DNA from: DATKAS01 sp963773315
Lineage (GTDB): Bacteria > Actinomycetota > Acidimicrobiia > Acidimicrobiales > DATKAS01
Assembly (NCBI GenBank): GCA_963773315.1
Contig: CAVZAF010000005.1
Span: 992,001-1,056,000 of the forward strand
Length of the DNA: 64,000 nt
Reading direction: 5' to 3'
Below the pieces are notes generated by a model. The model made no database searches and was not told the DNA's origin. It saw only the letters and a list, made by a program, of their open reading frames with translations. The translations under genes and the position numbers were made by a program. Positions 45,094 through 55,291 of the stretch are shown here, in pieces. Position 1 is the stretch's first letter. Every line of letters starts with the position of its first letter.

Positions 45094-47513
45094 CTACTGC
45101 GCGACCGCCTCGACGACCACGGTCGAGCCGGGCGCCGCGACCGGCACCACGTTGCCCTCGACCTCGCGACCGTCGACGACCAACCGGCTCACGCGGCCAG
45201 TCCCCCGCACCGTGATCTCGTAGGTCGCATCCCGGAACCGCCGCCGCGCAGTGAACCCGCTCCACGCCGCAGGCAGGCACGGGTCGACGCGCAGCCCGTC
45301 GTGGTCGGGACGGATGCCGAGGATCCACTGCGTCACCGCGACGTACGACCATGCCGCGGTGCCCGTCAGCCACGAGTTCTTCGCCTCGCCGAACGTCGGT
45401 GCCTCGCGGCCCGCGATCGTCTGCGCGTACACGTAGGGCTCGGAGCGGTGGACATCGCTGATCGCCTCACGCGCCGAGGGATTGATGCGGAGGTGGTAGT
45501 CGAGCGCGCGCTCCGCATCACCGACGACCGTCGACGCGACGATCACCCACGGGTTCGTGTGGCAGAAGACGCTGCCGTTCTCCTTGTAGCCCGGCGGATA
45601 CGACGTGATCTCGCCGAGCTCGGGGTGATACCGCTGGTACGCGGGTCGCAGCAGCACGATGCCGTGCTCGGTGGCGAGGTGATCGGCGACCGAGTCGAGG
45701 GCACGAGCGGCGCGCCCGTCCTCCAGCCCGATCCCCGCCATCACGCACATGCCCTGGGGCTCGATGAAGATCTGCCCGTCCTCGCAAGTCGCCGAGCCGA
45801 CCGCCGAGCCGAAGTGGTCGTAGGCACGGACGAACCACTCGCCGTCCCACCCGTGCGCGAGCACCGTGTCAGACATCGCCGCCGCTGCCTCGAGCCAACG
45901 GCCCTCACCGGTGATCGCCGCCAGCTCGCGCGCCGCGAGCACGAACAACCCCGCGATGAACACCGACTCCGCGACGCCGCCCTCGCGGTTCTCGGTCGTC
46001 TGGAACGACTCGCCCGGCTCATCGGAGAAGCAGTTGAGGTTGAGGCAGTCGTTCCAGTCGGCGCGGCCGATGAGCGGCAGGCCGTGTGGACCGAGCCGAT
46101 CGAGCGTGTACTCGAGCGAGCGATGCAGGTGCTCGAGCAACGGCCGTTCACTCCCCGGCCGCGAGTCGAACGGCACGAGCTCGTCGAGGATCGACCCGTC
46201 GCCACTCTCCTTCAGATACGCGGCAACCGCGAGCACGAGCCACAGCGGATCGTCGTTGAAGCCCGAGCCGATCGCGATCGTTCCCCCGCTTCGTGAGCGG
46301 CGCGTACTGGTGATACGCGCCGCCCGACTCGAGCTGTGTCGCCGCGACGTCGAGGATGCGCTCGCGCGCCCGGGCTCGGGAGCCATCTGCACGAAGCCGA
46401 GCAGGTCCTGGCAGCAGTCCCGGAAGCCCATGCCGCGGCCGATGCCCGACTCGAAGTACGAGGCGGACCGCGAGAGGTTGAACGTGACCATGCACTGGTA
46501 GGCGTTCCAGGTGTTCACCATCCGGTCGACGTGCTCGTTCGGCGTCGACACCTGCATCTGATCCAGCACCTCGGTCCACCGCGAACGCAGCGCACCGAAC
46601 GCTGCCTCGACCACCTCGGCCGTCGAGGTACCGATCGATCACCGGGCGCACGAGCCGCTGGTTCAGACGGCCGCGACCATCGAGCTTCGCGTCCCTCGGG
46701 TTCTCGAAGTACCCCAGACCGAACCGCACGTCGCGCGTCTCGCCCGGCGTCAGCGTCAGCGAGACGTGATGGGATCCCATCGGCGCCCACCCGTGTGCGA
46801 CGGAACCCGTGGCGCGACCTGCCTCCACCACGACCGGACGGTCCCATCCGCGATACGGCCCGAGGAACGCGTCGCGCGACGTGTCGAAGCCGGCGATCTC
46901 CTCGGAGCAGGCGAACCAGGCGAAGTGGTCTCTCCGCTCGCGGTACTCGGTGACGTGGAAGATCGTGCTGCCGTCGACCTCGACCTCACCGGTGTTGAGG
47001 TTGCGCTGGAAGTTGGTCTGCGTCGTCCCACGCGTCCCACAAGCAGAACTCGACCGCGCTGAACAGCGACAGCGACGCGGCCGTCGACCGACGGTTCGTC
47101 ACTCGCACCCGCCACACCTCGAGCGACTCGCCGAGGGGAACGAAGTAGAGCGTCTCGACCTCGACCCCGCCGCGAGACGATCCGATGACCGTGTACCCGA
47201 GCCCGTGCCGGCACCGATAGTCGTCGACATCGGCCTGCACGGGCGCCCACGACGGCGACCACACGTCTCCGCTGTTGTCGTCGCGCACGTACAGGTACCG
47301 CCCGCCGACGTCGCGCGGCACGTTGTTGTACCGGTGGCGCAGCAGTCGCCGCAGCCGGGCGTCGCGGTAGAAGGAGTAGCCGCCGGCGGTGTTCGAGATC
47401 AGCCCGAAGTACTCGTCGCGTGCCGAGGTAGTTGATCCACGGCAGCGGCGTGTCGGGCCGCGTGACGACGTACTCGCCGCGTCGTCATCGAAGTGGCCGT
47501 ACGCACCCGCCAC
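45094..47513 (-). CDS. GH94-family glycoside phosphorylase (cellobiose phosphorylase-like), frame-disrupted
   Basis: About 806 residues when joined, the normal length of cytoplasmic disaccharide phosphorylases. The N-terminal beta-sandwich has YFGLISNTAGGYSFYRDARL, then RRLLRHRYNNVPRDVGGRYL and YVRDDNSGDVWSPSWAPVQA. The (alpha/alpha)6 catalytic barrel has GIGRGMGFRDCCQDLLGFVQ, LPLIGRADWNDCLNLNCFSD (general acid Asp expected in D-W-N-D) and EGGVAESVFIAGLFVLAARE. The enzyme splits a beta-glucoside with phosphate to sugar-1-phosphate plus sugar. The acceptor sugar cannot be fixed from the sequence. Frame changes near 47420, 47020, 46630 and 46290. Last gene of the sugar importer operon; the membrane-protein gene ends 5 bp upstream of its start. 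Confidence 0.88.
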
Positions 47514-47518
47514 GCCAC

Positions 47519-48097
47519 TCAGCTCTCGGACGCCTCAGCCAGCTCCCTCGCTTGCCGCCGCTCCGCGAAGTGGTCGGCGAGGCCGATGCTCGTGAACGGG
47601 AACGCAGGCACGCTGATGAGGATGATCGCGCCCGCCGCTCTCGCCAGGACGAACGTGTACACGCAGGCGAACAGCACCCCGAGCGCACGCGTCTTCCACG
47701 TGCCGACCTCGCTCGCCCGCAACGCCACGATCCCACCGGCGCCCGCAGCCGCCACCAGTCCGGTCACCGCATCCGCGGCGATCGCGGACACCGGGATGCC
47801 GATCAGCAGGAAGAGGCACATCGCCTTCACCGTCGCCATCGGCGCGGACGGGTGCCCCGACACGAACGCCAACGCGAGGAATGCGAACGGCACGAGCGCG
47901 AGCCCGAACGCGATGAACGCCGCGGGGTTGGCGACACCGTTGGCGGCGTCGTCGGACGCGACCGACACGAGCCCGATGAGCATCCCCCAGAACGCGGGCA
48001 GCAGCACGATCGTGCCGATCGTGATCGCCTTCCACTTCTGCTGCGGCGAGAGCGGGCGATGCCCGCGGAGCGCGACCGACCACGGCGGCCTGCTCAT
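47519..48097 (-). CDS. small membrane protein of unknown function in the sugar importer operon
   Basis: 192 residues with five or so membrane helices: ITIGTIVLLPAFWGMLIGLV, AFIAFGLALVPFAFLALAFV, MATVKAMCLFLLIGIPVSAI, AVTGLVAAAGAGGIVALRAS and VLFACVYTFVLARAAGAIIL. No known family is recognised. Its ATG overlaps the permease stop (ATGA at 48094-48097), and GH94 follows after 5 bp, so it is made with the importer. A helper of the transporter or an unrelated passenger are both possible. Confidence 0.75.
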   Translation of the reverse strand: MSRPPWSVALRGHRPLSPQQKWKAITIGTIVLLPAFWGMLIGLVSVASDDAANGVANPAAFIAFGLALVPFAFLALAFVSGHPSAPMATVKAMCLFLLIGIPVSAIAADAVTGLVAAAGAGGIVALRASEVGTWKTRALGVLFACVYTFVLARAAGAIILISVPAFPFTSIGLADHFAERRQARELAEASES

Positions 48098-49068
48098 CCC
48101 TTCACCGACCCAGCCGTGAGGCCCCGCACGAAGTAGCGCTGCAGCGAGAAGAACACGAAGAGCGGGAAGCAGCATGGTGAGGAACGCGGCCGCGGTGAGC
48201 AGCTGCCAGTTCTCACCGTGCTCACCGACGAGATCGGCCAGCGCGATCGTCACGACCCGCGTGTTCGGGGTGCCGCCGAGGAACACGTACGCGACGAGCA
48301 GGTCGTTCCAGACCCAGAGGAACTGGAAGATCGCGAACGCCGCGAGCGCAGGCACGGAGAGCGGCACGATGAGCCGCCAGAAGATCGTGAAGTGGTCGGC
48401 GCCGTCGATGCGCGCGGACTCGACGATCGAAGACGGCAACGAACCGATGTAGTTGCGCAAGAGGTAGACCGCGAGCGGCAGGCCGAACGCGGTGTGCGCC
48501 AACCAGATGCCGAGGAACGTGCCGTTCAGGTTGAAGTCGGGTATCACGTGCACCCCGGCGACGACCCATCCCTGCGCGTACAGCTGCAGGATCGGGATCA
48601 GCGCGGTCTGCAACGGCACGACCAACAAGCCGACGATCAGAACGAACAGCGCGTACCGACCGCGGAACTCCATCCATGAGAACGCATAGGCCGCGAACGC
48701 GGCGATCGTGATCGGAATGACCGTCGACGGGATCGTCACCGCGAGGCTGTTCGAGCAGCGCGTTCGAGAAGCCGCCGGCGTCGAGTGCATTCCGGTAGTT
48801 GTCGAGCGTCCACACGCTCAGCGCGGAAGGGGTGACCGAACGCGGTCCACCAGCCCGTGGTGTCGACGAGGTTCTCGGGCCGGAACGACGTCACCAGCAC
48901 TCCCACGGTGGGGATCAGCCAGATGACGACGATCACGATGATCGCGATGCGGACGAACCAGCCGCCCTTCTTCACCCCGACGGGCTGCTCCTTCTTCTTC
49001 GCAGCCTTCTTCGGGGCGGGCTCGAGGCCCGCGACCTCCGGCGGCGCGGGAGGCGCGGCGAGGCTCAT
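48094..49068 (-). CDS. carbohydrate ABC transporter permease, MalG type (frame-disrupted)
   Basis: About 325 residues. N-terminal Lys/Ala/Pro-rich tail (EPAPKKAAKKKEQPVGVKKG), then six helices, among them FVRIAIIVIVVIWLIPTVGV and TIAAFAAYAFSWMEFRGRYA. The EAA loop that docks on the ATPase reads SIVESARIDGADHFTIFWRL. C-terminus LQRYFVRGLTAGSVKG, the usual MalG ending. Frame changes near 48830, 48750 and 48160. A run of the same frame beyond 48094 makes it look fused to the next gene, but the real stop is TGA at 48094. The start overlaps the MalF-type stop by 4 bp. Confidence 0.9.
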
Positions 49069-50207
49069 CTGATCTTCTCCTGCTCGCGAAACTGCTTCAC
49101 GTTCCACAGCAGCACGGGCACGACAGCGATGAACAGCACGACGGCGATCGCGGCACCACGTCCGTCGTGGGCCTTGATGAAGAACCAGCGGATCATCCGC
49201 TCGGCGATCACCTCGGTCTTGTTCGCCTCCGCGTTGCCCATCACGAAGACGATGTCGAAGACCTTCAGCGAGTTGATGACCATGTAGGTGGTCACGACGA
49301 CGATCGTGGGCGCGATGCTCGGCACGACGATCCGCCAGAAGACCTGGAACTCGTTGGCGCCGTCGATGCGAGCCGCCTCGATGATCTCCTCCGGGATCGA
49401 CTTGATCGCCGCCGACAGCACGACCATGGCGAACCCGACCTGGATCCAGATCATGATCACCATGAGGAGGAGGTTGTTCCACGGTTGCTCGGACAGCCAC
49501 GGGACCGGGTTCTTGCCGAACGCCGTCACGATCCCGTTCAGCAGCCCGATGTTCGACCCGAAACCCTCCGGCCGATAGCTGTAGATCAGGCGGAACGTGA
49601 CCGCCGCCCCGACGAACGAGATCGCCATCGGCAGGAAGATCAGTGCCTTCGCGACCGACTCGCCGCGGGTCAGGCGATCGGCCAGCGTCGCGAACAACAG
49701 GCCCACGCTCACTGCAACGGTCGGGACGATGATGACCCAGCCCGCAGTGTTGCGCATCGACCGGAGCATGCTGGGGTCGCTGAAGACGAACCGGTAGTTC
49801 TCGAGCCCGACCCAGTGCTGCCCACTGGCGTCCTTGAAGCTCGTGAGCAGCGTGTCGATCACGGGGTAGATGAGGAACACGGACAGCAGCACGACGGCAG
49901 GCCCGACGTAGACGTAGGGCCTCACGCCCTCGCGCCATCCCTCCGGCAGCCAGCTGACGACGCGATCCATCGCCCAGAAGAGCGCGAAGACGCCGCCGAC
50001 ACCGACAACGATCGCGACGAGCACGACGAAGATGCGGTTCGAGTTCGTGTCGCGAAGGAACTCGAGCGCGAACCGACCGATCAGGTAGATCGCCAGCATC
50101 CCGCCGACGAAGGCGAGCACTCGGAGTGCCAGGGCCGAGCGCGGCGAGAGGGAGCGACCCCCCTCAGGGGGCCGCTCCCTCTGCTGCTCGGCTACCTGGG
50201 TGGCCAC
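49065..50207 (-). CDS. carbohydrate ABC transporter permease, MalF type
   Basis: 380 residues, intact. GTG at 50207 is used; the frame is open upstream to 50294 but would enter the preceding gene. Two N-terminal helices (ALRVLAFVGGMLAIYLIGRF and VLVAIVVGVGGVFALFWAMD) precede the usual six. The EAA loop reads EIIEAARIDGANEFQVFWRI, and the C-terminus is VVPVLLWNVKQFREQEKIR. Partner of the MalG-type permease. SBP ends 25 bp upstream on the same strand. Confidence 0.93.
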   Translation of the reverse strand: MATQVAEQQRERPPEGGRSLSPRSALALRVLAFVGGMLAIYLIGRFALEFLRDTNSNRIFVVLVAIVVGVGGVFALFWAMDRVVSWLPEGWREGVRPYVYVGPAVVLLSVFLIYPVIDTLLTSFKDASGQHWVGLENYRFVFSDPSMLRSMRNTAGWVIIVPTVAVSVGLLFATLADRLTRGESVAKALIFLPMAISFVGAAVTFRLIYSYRPEGFGSNIGLLNGIVTAFGKNPVPWLSEQPWNNLLLMVIMIWIQVGFAMVVLSAAIKSIPEEIIEAARIDGANEFQVFWRIVVPSIAPTIVVVTTYMVINSLKVFDIVFVMGNAEANKTEVIAERMIRWFFIKAHDGRGAAIAVVLFIAVVPVLLWNVKQFREQEKIR

Positions 50208-50232
50208 GGTCGCCCGGTGTACCGACGGCCGA

Positions 50233-51578
50233 CTAGGAAGTCGGCCAGCTCTTCTCGATGGTGTCCAAGACACCCTTGAGCGAGTCTGGGCCACCCTTCA
50301 TGTAGTCGACCATGCCGGTCCAGAAGCTGCCCGAACCGACAGCAGCCGGCATGAGGTCCGACGCGTCGAACCGCCCGGTGCCGTCCTTCAGCGAGCCGGT
50401 GAGCACGACCGACGCGTCAGCGAGGATCGGGTTCACGTAGCAGTCCTGTCCCGACATCGACGTTCGGCGAGATGCGAGAGGAAGCGGTGAACCGCCCATC
50501 GCGCACTGGACCTCTTGCCCGAGAACTGCTTGAGGAAGTCGACGACCTCGGGCCGCGCTCCGTTCTTGCCGACGACGGTCAGCTCACCGCCGAACAGGGT
50601 GCCTTGCTTTGTCGATCGGGGGAAGCGGGAACCAGTCGTAGTCGACGCCAGGCTTGGTGCCCTCGGGGAAGAACGAGTTGATGAAGTTGGCCTGGCGGTG
50701 CAGCCAGCACTTCGGCGGGTTGTCGAACATCGGCAGCGGTGCATCACCGAACTCGACGTCAACCGTCGCAGCGGCGCCACCGAGGACGTAGCCCTTCGTG
50801 GAACATGACGTCGCCGAAGAGCTGGCCCGCGTGCTGCACGGCCGGGTCGTTGAACGGGATCTCGTGCTTCCACCACTTGTCGTAGGTGTCGGTGCCGGCG
50901 GTGCGCAGCATGATGTCTTCCATCCAGTCGGTCGCGGGCCACCCGGTCGCGCCGCCGCTCTCGAAGCCGACACACCACGGCGTGCTGCCGTCGGCGACGA
51001 TCTTGTCGCTGAGCGCGAGCATCTCGTCCCACGTCTTCGGCACCGTGTAGCCCGCGGCGTCGAACGCCTTCTTCGGGTACCACACCATGCTCTTCAGGTT
51101 GATGTTCGTCGGGAGCCCGTAGTGCTTGCCCTTGTACTCGCCCAGCGCGACGAACGCCGTCGCCGAACTGCTTGTTGAGGTCGTCGATGTTGAACCCGAG
51201 GTCCTCGAGCGAGACGAGGTCTCCCTTGTCGACGAGGCCGGGGATGGCGCCGGGCTGCGGCACCGCGGCGACGTCGAGCGTGCCACCGTCGGCACGGATC
51301 TGGAACTGCGTCTTCGAAGGTCAGCCGATGACTCGACCGTCGCCTTGTAGTCGGCGTTGGAGTTGATCAGGTCGTCGAAGATCTTCTGGTACGCGGCTGC
51401 CTCTTCGGGCTCCGCTGCGCTCAGGAGGTTCACCTCACCGGTGTTCGCCTTCAGGTTCGCCGCACTGCTGCTCGCCGCCCGTGTCGTCACTGCTGCTACT
51501 CCCCCCAGAATCGTCTCCACATGCTGCTGCGGTGAGCGTCAGCGCAACGAGCACAGCCGCTGCTCGTCCCCATTTCAT
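50233..51578 (-). CDS. sugar-binding lipoprotein of the ABC importer (extracellular solute-binding protein family 1), frame-disrupted
   Basis: About 448 residues. ATG at 51578 starts a lipoprotein signal: MKWGRAAAVLVALTLTAAAC, with the lipobox T-A-A-A-C and a Gly/Ser/Asp-rich linker. The binding domain has SAAEPEEAAAYQKIFDDLIN, PQPGAIPGLVDKGDLVSLED, LGEYKGKHYGLPTNINLKSM, VWYPKKAFDAAGYTVPKTWD (a strong family 1 hallmark), and WLHRQANFINSFFPEGTKPG. C-terminus ends MKGGPDSLKGVLDTIEKSWP. At least five frame changes. It captures the sugar outside; Lgt, whose gene is upstream of this operon, would lipidate the Cys. Confidence 0.9.
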
Positions 51579-51617
51579 ATTCGTGCCCCACTTCAGATGT
51601 CTCCCCTTGGTTGTCCG

Positions 51618-52834
51618 CTAGCTGGTCTTGCCGTAGATCGCCGAGCTGTCGTCGAGATCGAAGAAGTGCATCCGACTGCGTGTCGACGACGAGCTCGATG
51701 GGCTCGCCTTTTCGGGCCGACGTCCGCGGGTTGAGCCGCGCGACGATGTTGTGTGGCCTCCGACCGGCTCGCCCGTGATCGAGTCGCCGATGTCGACGGC
51801 GAGCTCTTTGACGTCGTCGGTCAGAGCCGGATCGGCGTTGATCGTGAAGTGCACGACCACGTCCGAGCCGAGCGCCTCGACGAGATCGATCACCGCCGCG
51901 ATGCGGTGATCGGCGGGAGCGTCGGACTACAAACGCCGCGTCTTCGATCTCCTCGGGACGGATCGCCGAGCGCGACCTTGCGCCCGTCGTACGCCCGCAG
52001 CCCGGGGCGAGCGAGATACGACCGACGGGGGACGCGAGGCGGTAGCTCGCCGAACTCGGCAATGAGCGCACCACCGTCGTCCTGAGCGCAGCGTGGCCTC
52101 GAAGAGGTTCATCGCCGGCGAGCCGATGAACCCGGCGACGAACAGGTTGCGTGGGTGCTCGTAGAGCGTTGCGGCTCGTCGACCTGCTGCAGCATGCCCC
52201 TTGCGGATGACGGCGACGCGGTCGCCCATCGTCATCGCCTCGGTCTGATCGTGGGTCACGTAGATCGTGGTGACGCCGAGGTCGTTCTGGATGCGGGCGA
52301 TCTCGGTCCGCATCTGCACGCGAAGCTTCGCGTCGAGGTTCGACAGCGGCTCGTCCATCAGGAACGCCTGCGGGTGGCGCACGATGGCGCGCCCCATCGC
52401 GACGCGCTGGCGCTGCCCGCCGGACAGCGCGGCGGGCTTTGCGCTTCAGCAGCTCGTCGAGACCGAGGATGCGGGCCGCCTCCTGCACGCGGGTGTTGAT
52501 CTCGTGCTTCGGCACCTTCTGGAGCTTGAGACCGAACGCCATGTTGTCGAACACGCTCATGTGGGGGTAGAGGCGCGTAGTTCTGGAACACCATCGCGAT
52601 GTCGCGCTCCTTCGGCGGCACGTCGTTGACGACGCGGTCACCGATGCGGACCGTGCCCTCGGACACCGACTCGAGGCCCGCGATCATCCGAAGCGCGGTC
52701 GTCTTGCCGCACCCCGAAGGTCCGACCAAGACCATGAATTCCTTGTCGTCGATCTCGAGGTCGAGCGATTGCACCGCGACGGTGCCGTCCGGATACACCT
52801 TCCAGACATCGTCGAGAATGATCTCGGCCAACAC
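51618..52834 (-). CDS. carbohydrate ABC importer ATPase, MsmK/UgpC type (frame-disrupted)
   Basis: About 405 residues when joined. GTG at 52834 gives LAEIILDDVWKVYPDGTVAV. Walker A LVGPSGCGKTTALRMIAG, Q-loop MVFQNYA, signature ALSGGQRQRVAMGRAIVR, Walker B AFLMDEPLSNLDAKLRVQMR, and H-loop TIYVTHDQTEAMTMGDRVAV. After the ATPase domain comes the MalK-type regulatory fold (LYEHPRNLFVAGFIGSPAMN and LVEALGSDVVVHFTINADPA). Such ATPases often serve several sugar importers. At least five frame changes. First gene of the importer operon. Confidence 0.9.
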
Positions 52835-52892
52835 ATCCCCCACTGATGACGAGCGTCGGCCCCCAGGGCCACCCATCGAGTCGAGGGCGACA

Positions 52893-53770
52893 CTAGTGCG
52901 CTGTTGCCTCGTCGGCGCCGACCGTCGCCGAACCGTCATCTTCGGCCTCAGACGGTGCCTCGGGCTCGTGGAAGTTCATGATGACCAGGATCGCGACCGC
53001 GGCCAGGAACACGACCGCGCTCACCCACTCGTTGATCCGCAGCCCGACAGAGCCGCGACGCAAAGTCGATGCGGATGCGTTCGATGAAGAACCGCACGAA
53101 CGTGTACCCGGCGACGTAGATCCAGAAGAGGCTCCCGGCCCTCAGGCGTGAGCCGAATCGCTTGCCGATCGTCGATCAGCGCGCCGCACAGGATCAGGCA
53201 CCACAGCGCTTCGTAGAGGAACGTCGGGTGGAACGTGTCGTACTGCTCGAATCCCGGCGGCCGATGGGCCGGATCGATCTTCAGCGCCCACCACACTGTC
53301 GTCGGCTTGCCGAACAGCTCTTGGTTGAACCAGTTGCCGAGCCGGCCGAACGCCTGCGCCAGCGGAATCGCCGGAGCGCACGCATCGGCGAGCGGACCGA
53401 GCGGCAGGCCTCTTCGGCGCGCGACCCAGATCGCGCCGCACGCACCAAGCGCGACCGCGCCCCAGATGCCGAGGCCGCCCTGCCAGATCGCGAACGCCTT
53501 GAGCGGCTCGTCGGTGAACCGACGCCAGTCGGTCATCACGTGGTACAGCCGCGCGCCGACGACGCCCGCGGGCACTGCGACGAGCGCGATGTGCGACATG
53601 TCGTCGGGGTTGCCGCCCGCCGCGACCCATCGCTTGTTCGCAAGCCACACTGCGACGACGACGCCGATCGCGATCATCAGGCCGTAGGCGCGCAGCTGCA
53701 GCCCACCGAGGTGGATCGCGTTCGAGCTCGGGCTCGGTATGAAGGCGAGGACCGCAAGCACCGGATGCAA
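52893..53770 (-). CDS. lgt: prolipoprotein diacylglyceryl transferase (frame-disrupted near its 3' end)
   Basis: About 292 residues, several membrane helices. Lgt transfers diacylglyceryl from phosphatidylglycerol to the lipobox Cys. Motifs: LQLRAYGLMIAIGVVVAVWL at the N-terminus, GGLGIWGAVALGACGAIWVA, the Lgt signature AQAFGRLGNWFNQELFGKPT with Arg, Asn and Glu, and the C-terminal VRFFIERIRID. Start uncertain: TTG 53770 or GTG 53761. Frame changes near 53165 and 53060 hide the end, which reads EPEAPSEAEDDG through GADEATAH and TAG at 52893. It lies 58 bp upstream of the sugar importer operon. Confidence 0.92.
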
Positions 53771-53818
53771 CGCTAGATCCCGGGCCACCACCTGCCCACG
53801 CGGGTACGGTCGCCGCCC

Positions 53819-54496
53819 GTGGGACAGGCCATCGGGCAGATGCTGCCGTTCGCGGTCGGCATCGCCATCAGCCCGATCCCCATCGTCGCGATCGTGCTCA
53901 TGCTCGGTACCGACAACGCCAAGTCCGACAGCCTGTCGTTCCTCTTCGGGTGGATCGTGGCGATGGCCGCCGCCGGAGCGATCCTGCTCGCGGTGATCGG
54001 TTCGTCCGACCCCACCGACAACGGCGCCCCTGCCGACTGGTCCAGCACGCTCAAGCTCGTGCTCGGCATCGTGCTCCTCGGGCTCGCGGTGAAGCAGTGG
54101 CGGAACCGTCCCCGGCCGGGCGAGGACGCCCCGATGCCGAAGTGGATGAGCTCGGTCGAGGGCTTCACTCCGGTGAAGTCCGCCGGGCTCGGCGTCGTCG
54201 TCAGCGTCGTGAACCCGAAGAACCTGATCCTGATCATCGGCGGCGCGACCGCGATCTCGCAGACCGATGTGGCGGGCAGCGATCAGGCGATCGTGTGGGC
54301 GATCTTCATCCTGATCGCGACGATCGGCGTCGCCGCGCCCGTCGTCATCTACTTCGCGATGGGCGACAAGGCCGCCGCGATCCTCGACGACCTGAAGGGC
54401 TGGATGGCACACAACAACGGGGCGATCATGGCGGTGATCCTGGTCTTCCTCGGGGTGAAGCTGATCGGCGACGCGATCAGCGGCTTCTCGACCTGA
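53819..54496 (+). CDS. GAP (Sap/SfLAP) family membrane protein
   Basis: 225 residues, about six membrane helices: IGQMLPFAVGIAISPIPIVA, LSFLFGWIVAMAAAGAILLA, LKLVLGIVLLGLAVKQWRNR, LGVVVSVVNPKNLILIIGGA, AIVWAIFILIATIGVAAPVV, and NGAIMAVILVFLGVKLIGDA. The N-terminal I-S-P-I-P-I-V-A and V-N-P-K-N-L are hallmarks of GAP/Sap proteins, a LysE-like group linked in mycobacteria to export of glycolipids and other lipids. Its start is 48 bp from lgt in the divergent direction; its 3' end overlaps the convergent esterase by 20 bp. Confidence 0.85.
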   Translation: MGQAIGQMLPFAVGIAISPIPIVAIVLMLGTDNAKSDSLSFLFGWIVAMAAAGAILLAVIGSSDPTDNGAPADWSSTLKLVLGIVLLGLAVKQWRNRPRPGEDAPMPKWMSSVEGFTPVKSAGLGVVVSVVNPKNLILIIGGATAISQTDVAGSDQAIVWAIFILIATIGVAAPVVIYFAMGDKAAAILDDLKGWMAHNNGAIMAVILVFLGVKLIGDAISGFST

Positions 54497-55265
54497 GCGA
54501 GGTCAGCCCGACGGTCACCTTGCGACCGAACTCGACCGCCTTCTCCTGGATGAGCTCGGCGTCGTAGTCGACGGTCGCCACGTGGTACGAGCGCTCGAGC
54601 GTCACTCGCTCGACAGGCCCACTCACCTTCGCGGCGAGCAGATCCGAAGCCGCGGGTTCGACGACATGGTCTTGCGGGCTCGTCATGATCAGCACGGGGC
54701 ACGTGATGTTCCCGAGGTTGTCGCCGAGCTCCTCGACCTCGGTGACGAGCGACAGCAAGGGCGCGAGCGGCGTGCCCTCGTAGGCCGACTCGACGACGCC
54801 CGGCTTCGCGATGTCAGATCCGATGCCCGGCATCACTGTCTGCCCTTCGGCGACCATGCCCTTCAGCATCTCGACGACTTCGGGCTGCTGCGGCGCGACA
54901 GCGGCGTTGATCGCGACGATGCCGGCGATCTCGGGATGGCGCGTGGCGAGCCAGACCGTGAGCGTGCCGCCCATCGACAGGCCCGCCACCACCACCTTGC
55001 TCGCGCGCGAAGCGACGCGCTGGTACGCGGCTTCGGCTTCGCGCGACCAGTCGTCCCACGACGTCGTGAGCATGTCTTCGACGGTCGTGCCGTGGCCGGG
55101 GAGCCGCGGCAGCTCGACCGCGAACCCCGCCGCCGCGAACGCCTCGGCGACCGGACGCATCGAGGTCGGGTTGCCCGTGAAGCCGTGGATGCACAGCGCG
55201 CCGGGCGAGGTCGGGCCGGCGCCGTCGGTCGACCACGGCTCCGCGCCAGGAAGGATGTCGGGCAT
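54477..55265 (-). CDS. alpha/beta hydrolase, carboxylesterase/monoacylglycerol lipase-like
   Basis: 262 residues. ALCIHGFTGNPTSMRPVAEA gives the oxyanion region (H-G-F-T-G), nucleophile Ser in VVVAGLSMGGTLTVWLA, acid Asp in LIMTSPQDHVVEP, and His in RSYHVATVDYD. The H-G-F-T-G-x-P plus G-L-S-M-G-G set is that of Est30-type carboxylesterases and bacterial monoacylglycerol lipases. Cytoplasmic; no signal peptide. The ferredoxin gene ends 26 bp upstream on the same strand. Confidence 0.88.
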   Translation of the reverse strand: MPDILPGAEPWSTDGAGPTSPGALCIHGFTGNPTSMRPVAEAFAAAGFAVELPRLPGHGTTVEDMLTTSWDDWSREAEAAYQRVASRASKVVVAGLSMGGTLTVWLATRHPEIAGIVAINAAVAPQQPEVVEMLKGMVAEGQTVMPGIGSDIAKPGVVESAYEGTPLAPLLSLVTEVEELGDNLGNITCPVLIMTSPQDHVVEPAASDLLAAKVSGPVERVTLERSYHVATVDYDAELIQEKAVEFGRKVTVGLTSLRSRSR

Positions 55266-55291
55266 TCGAGGCTCCTACTTGTAGCGGTCGT

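Noticed and set aside
47519..48790. Apparent fusion of the MalG-type permease with the next membrane protein
   Set aside because: A frame change near 48160 skips the real TGA at 48094; an ATGA overlap marks two separate genes.
53021..54412. Apparent long protein with Lgt as its C-terminal part
   Set aside because: The first half is antisense to the GAP-family gene; Lgt starts near 53770.
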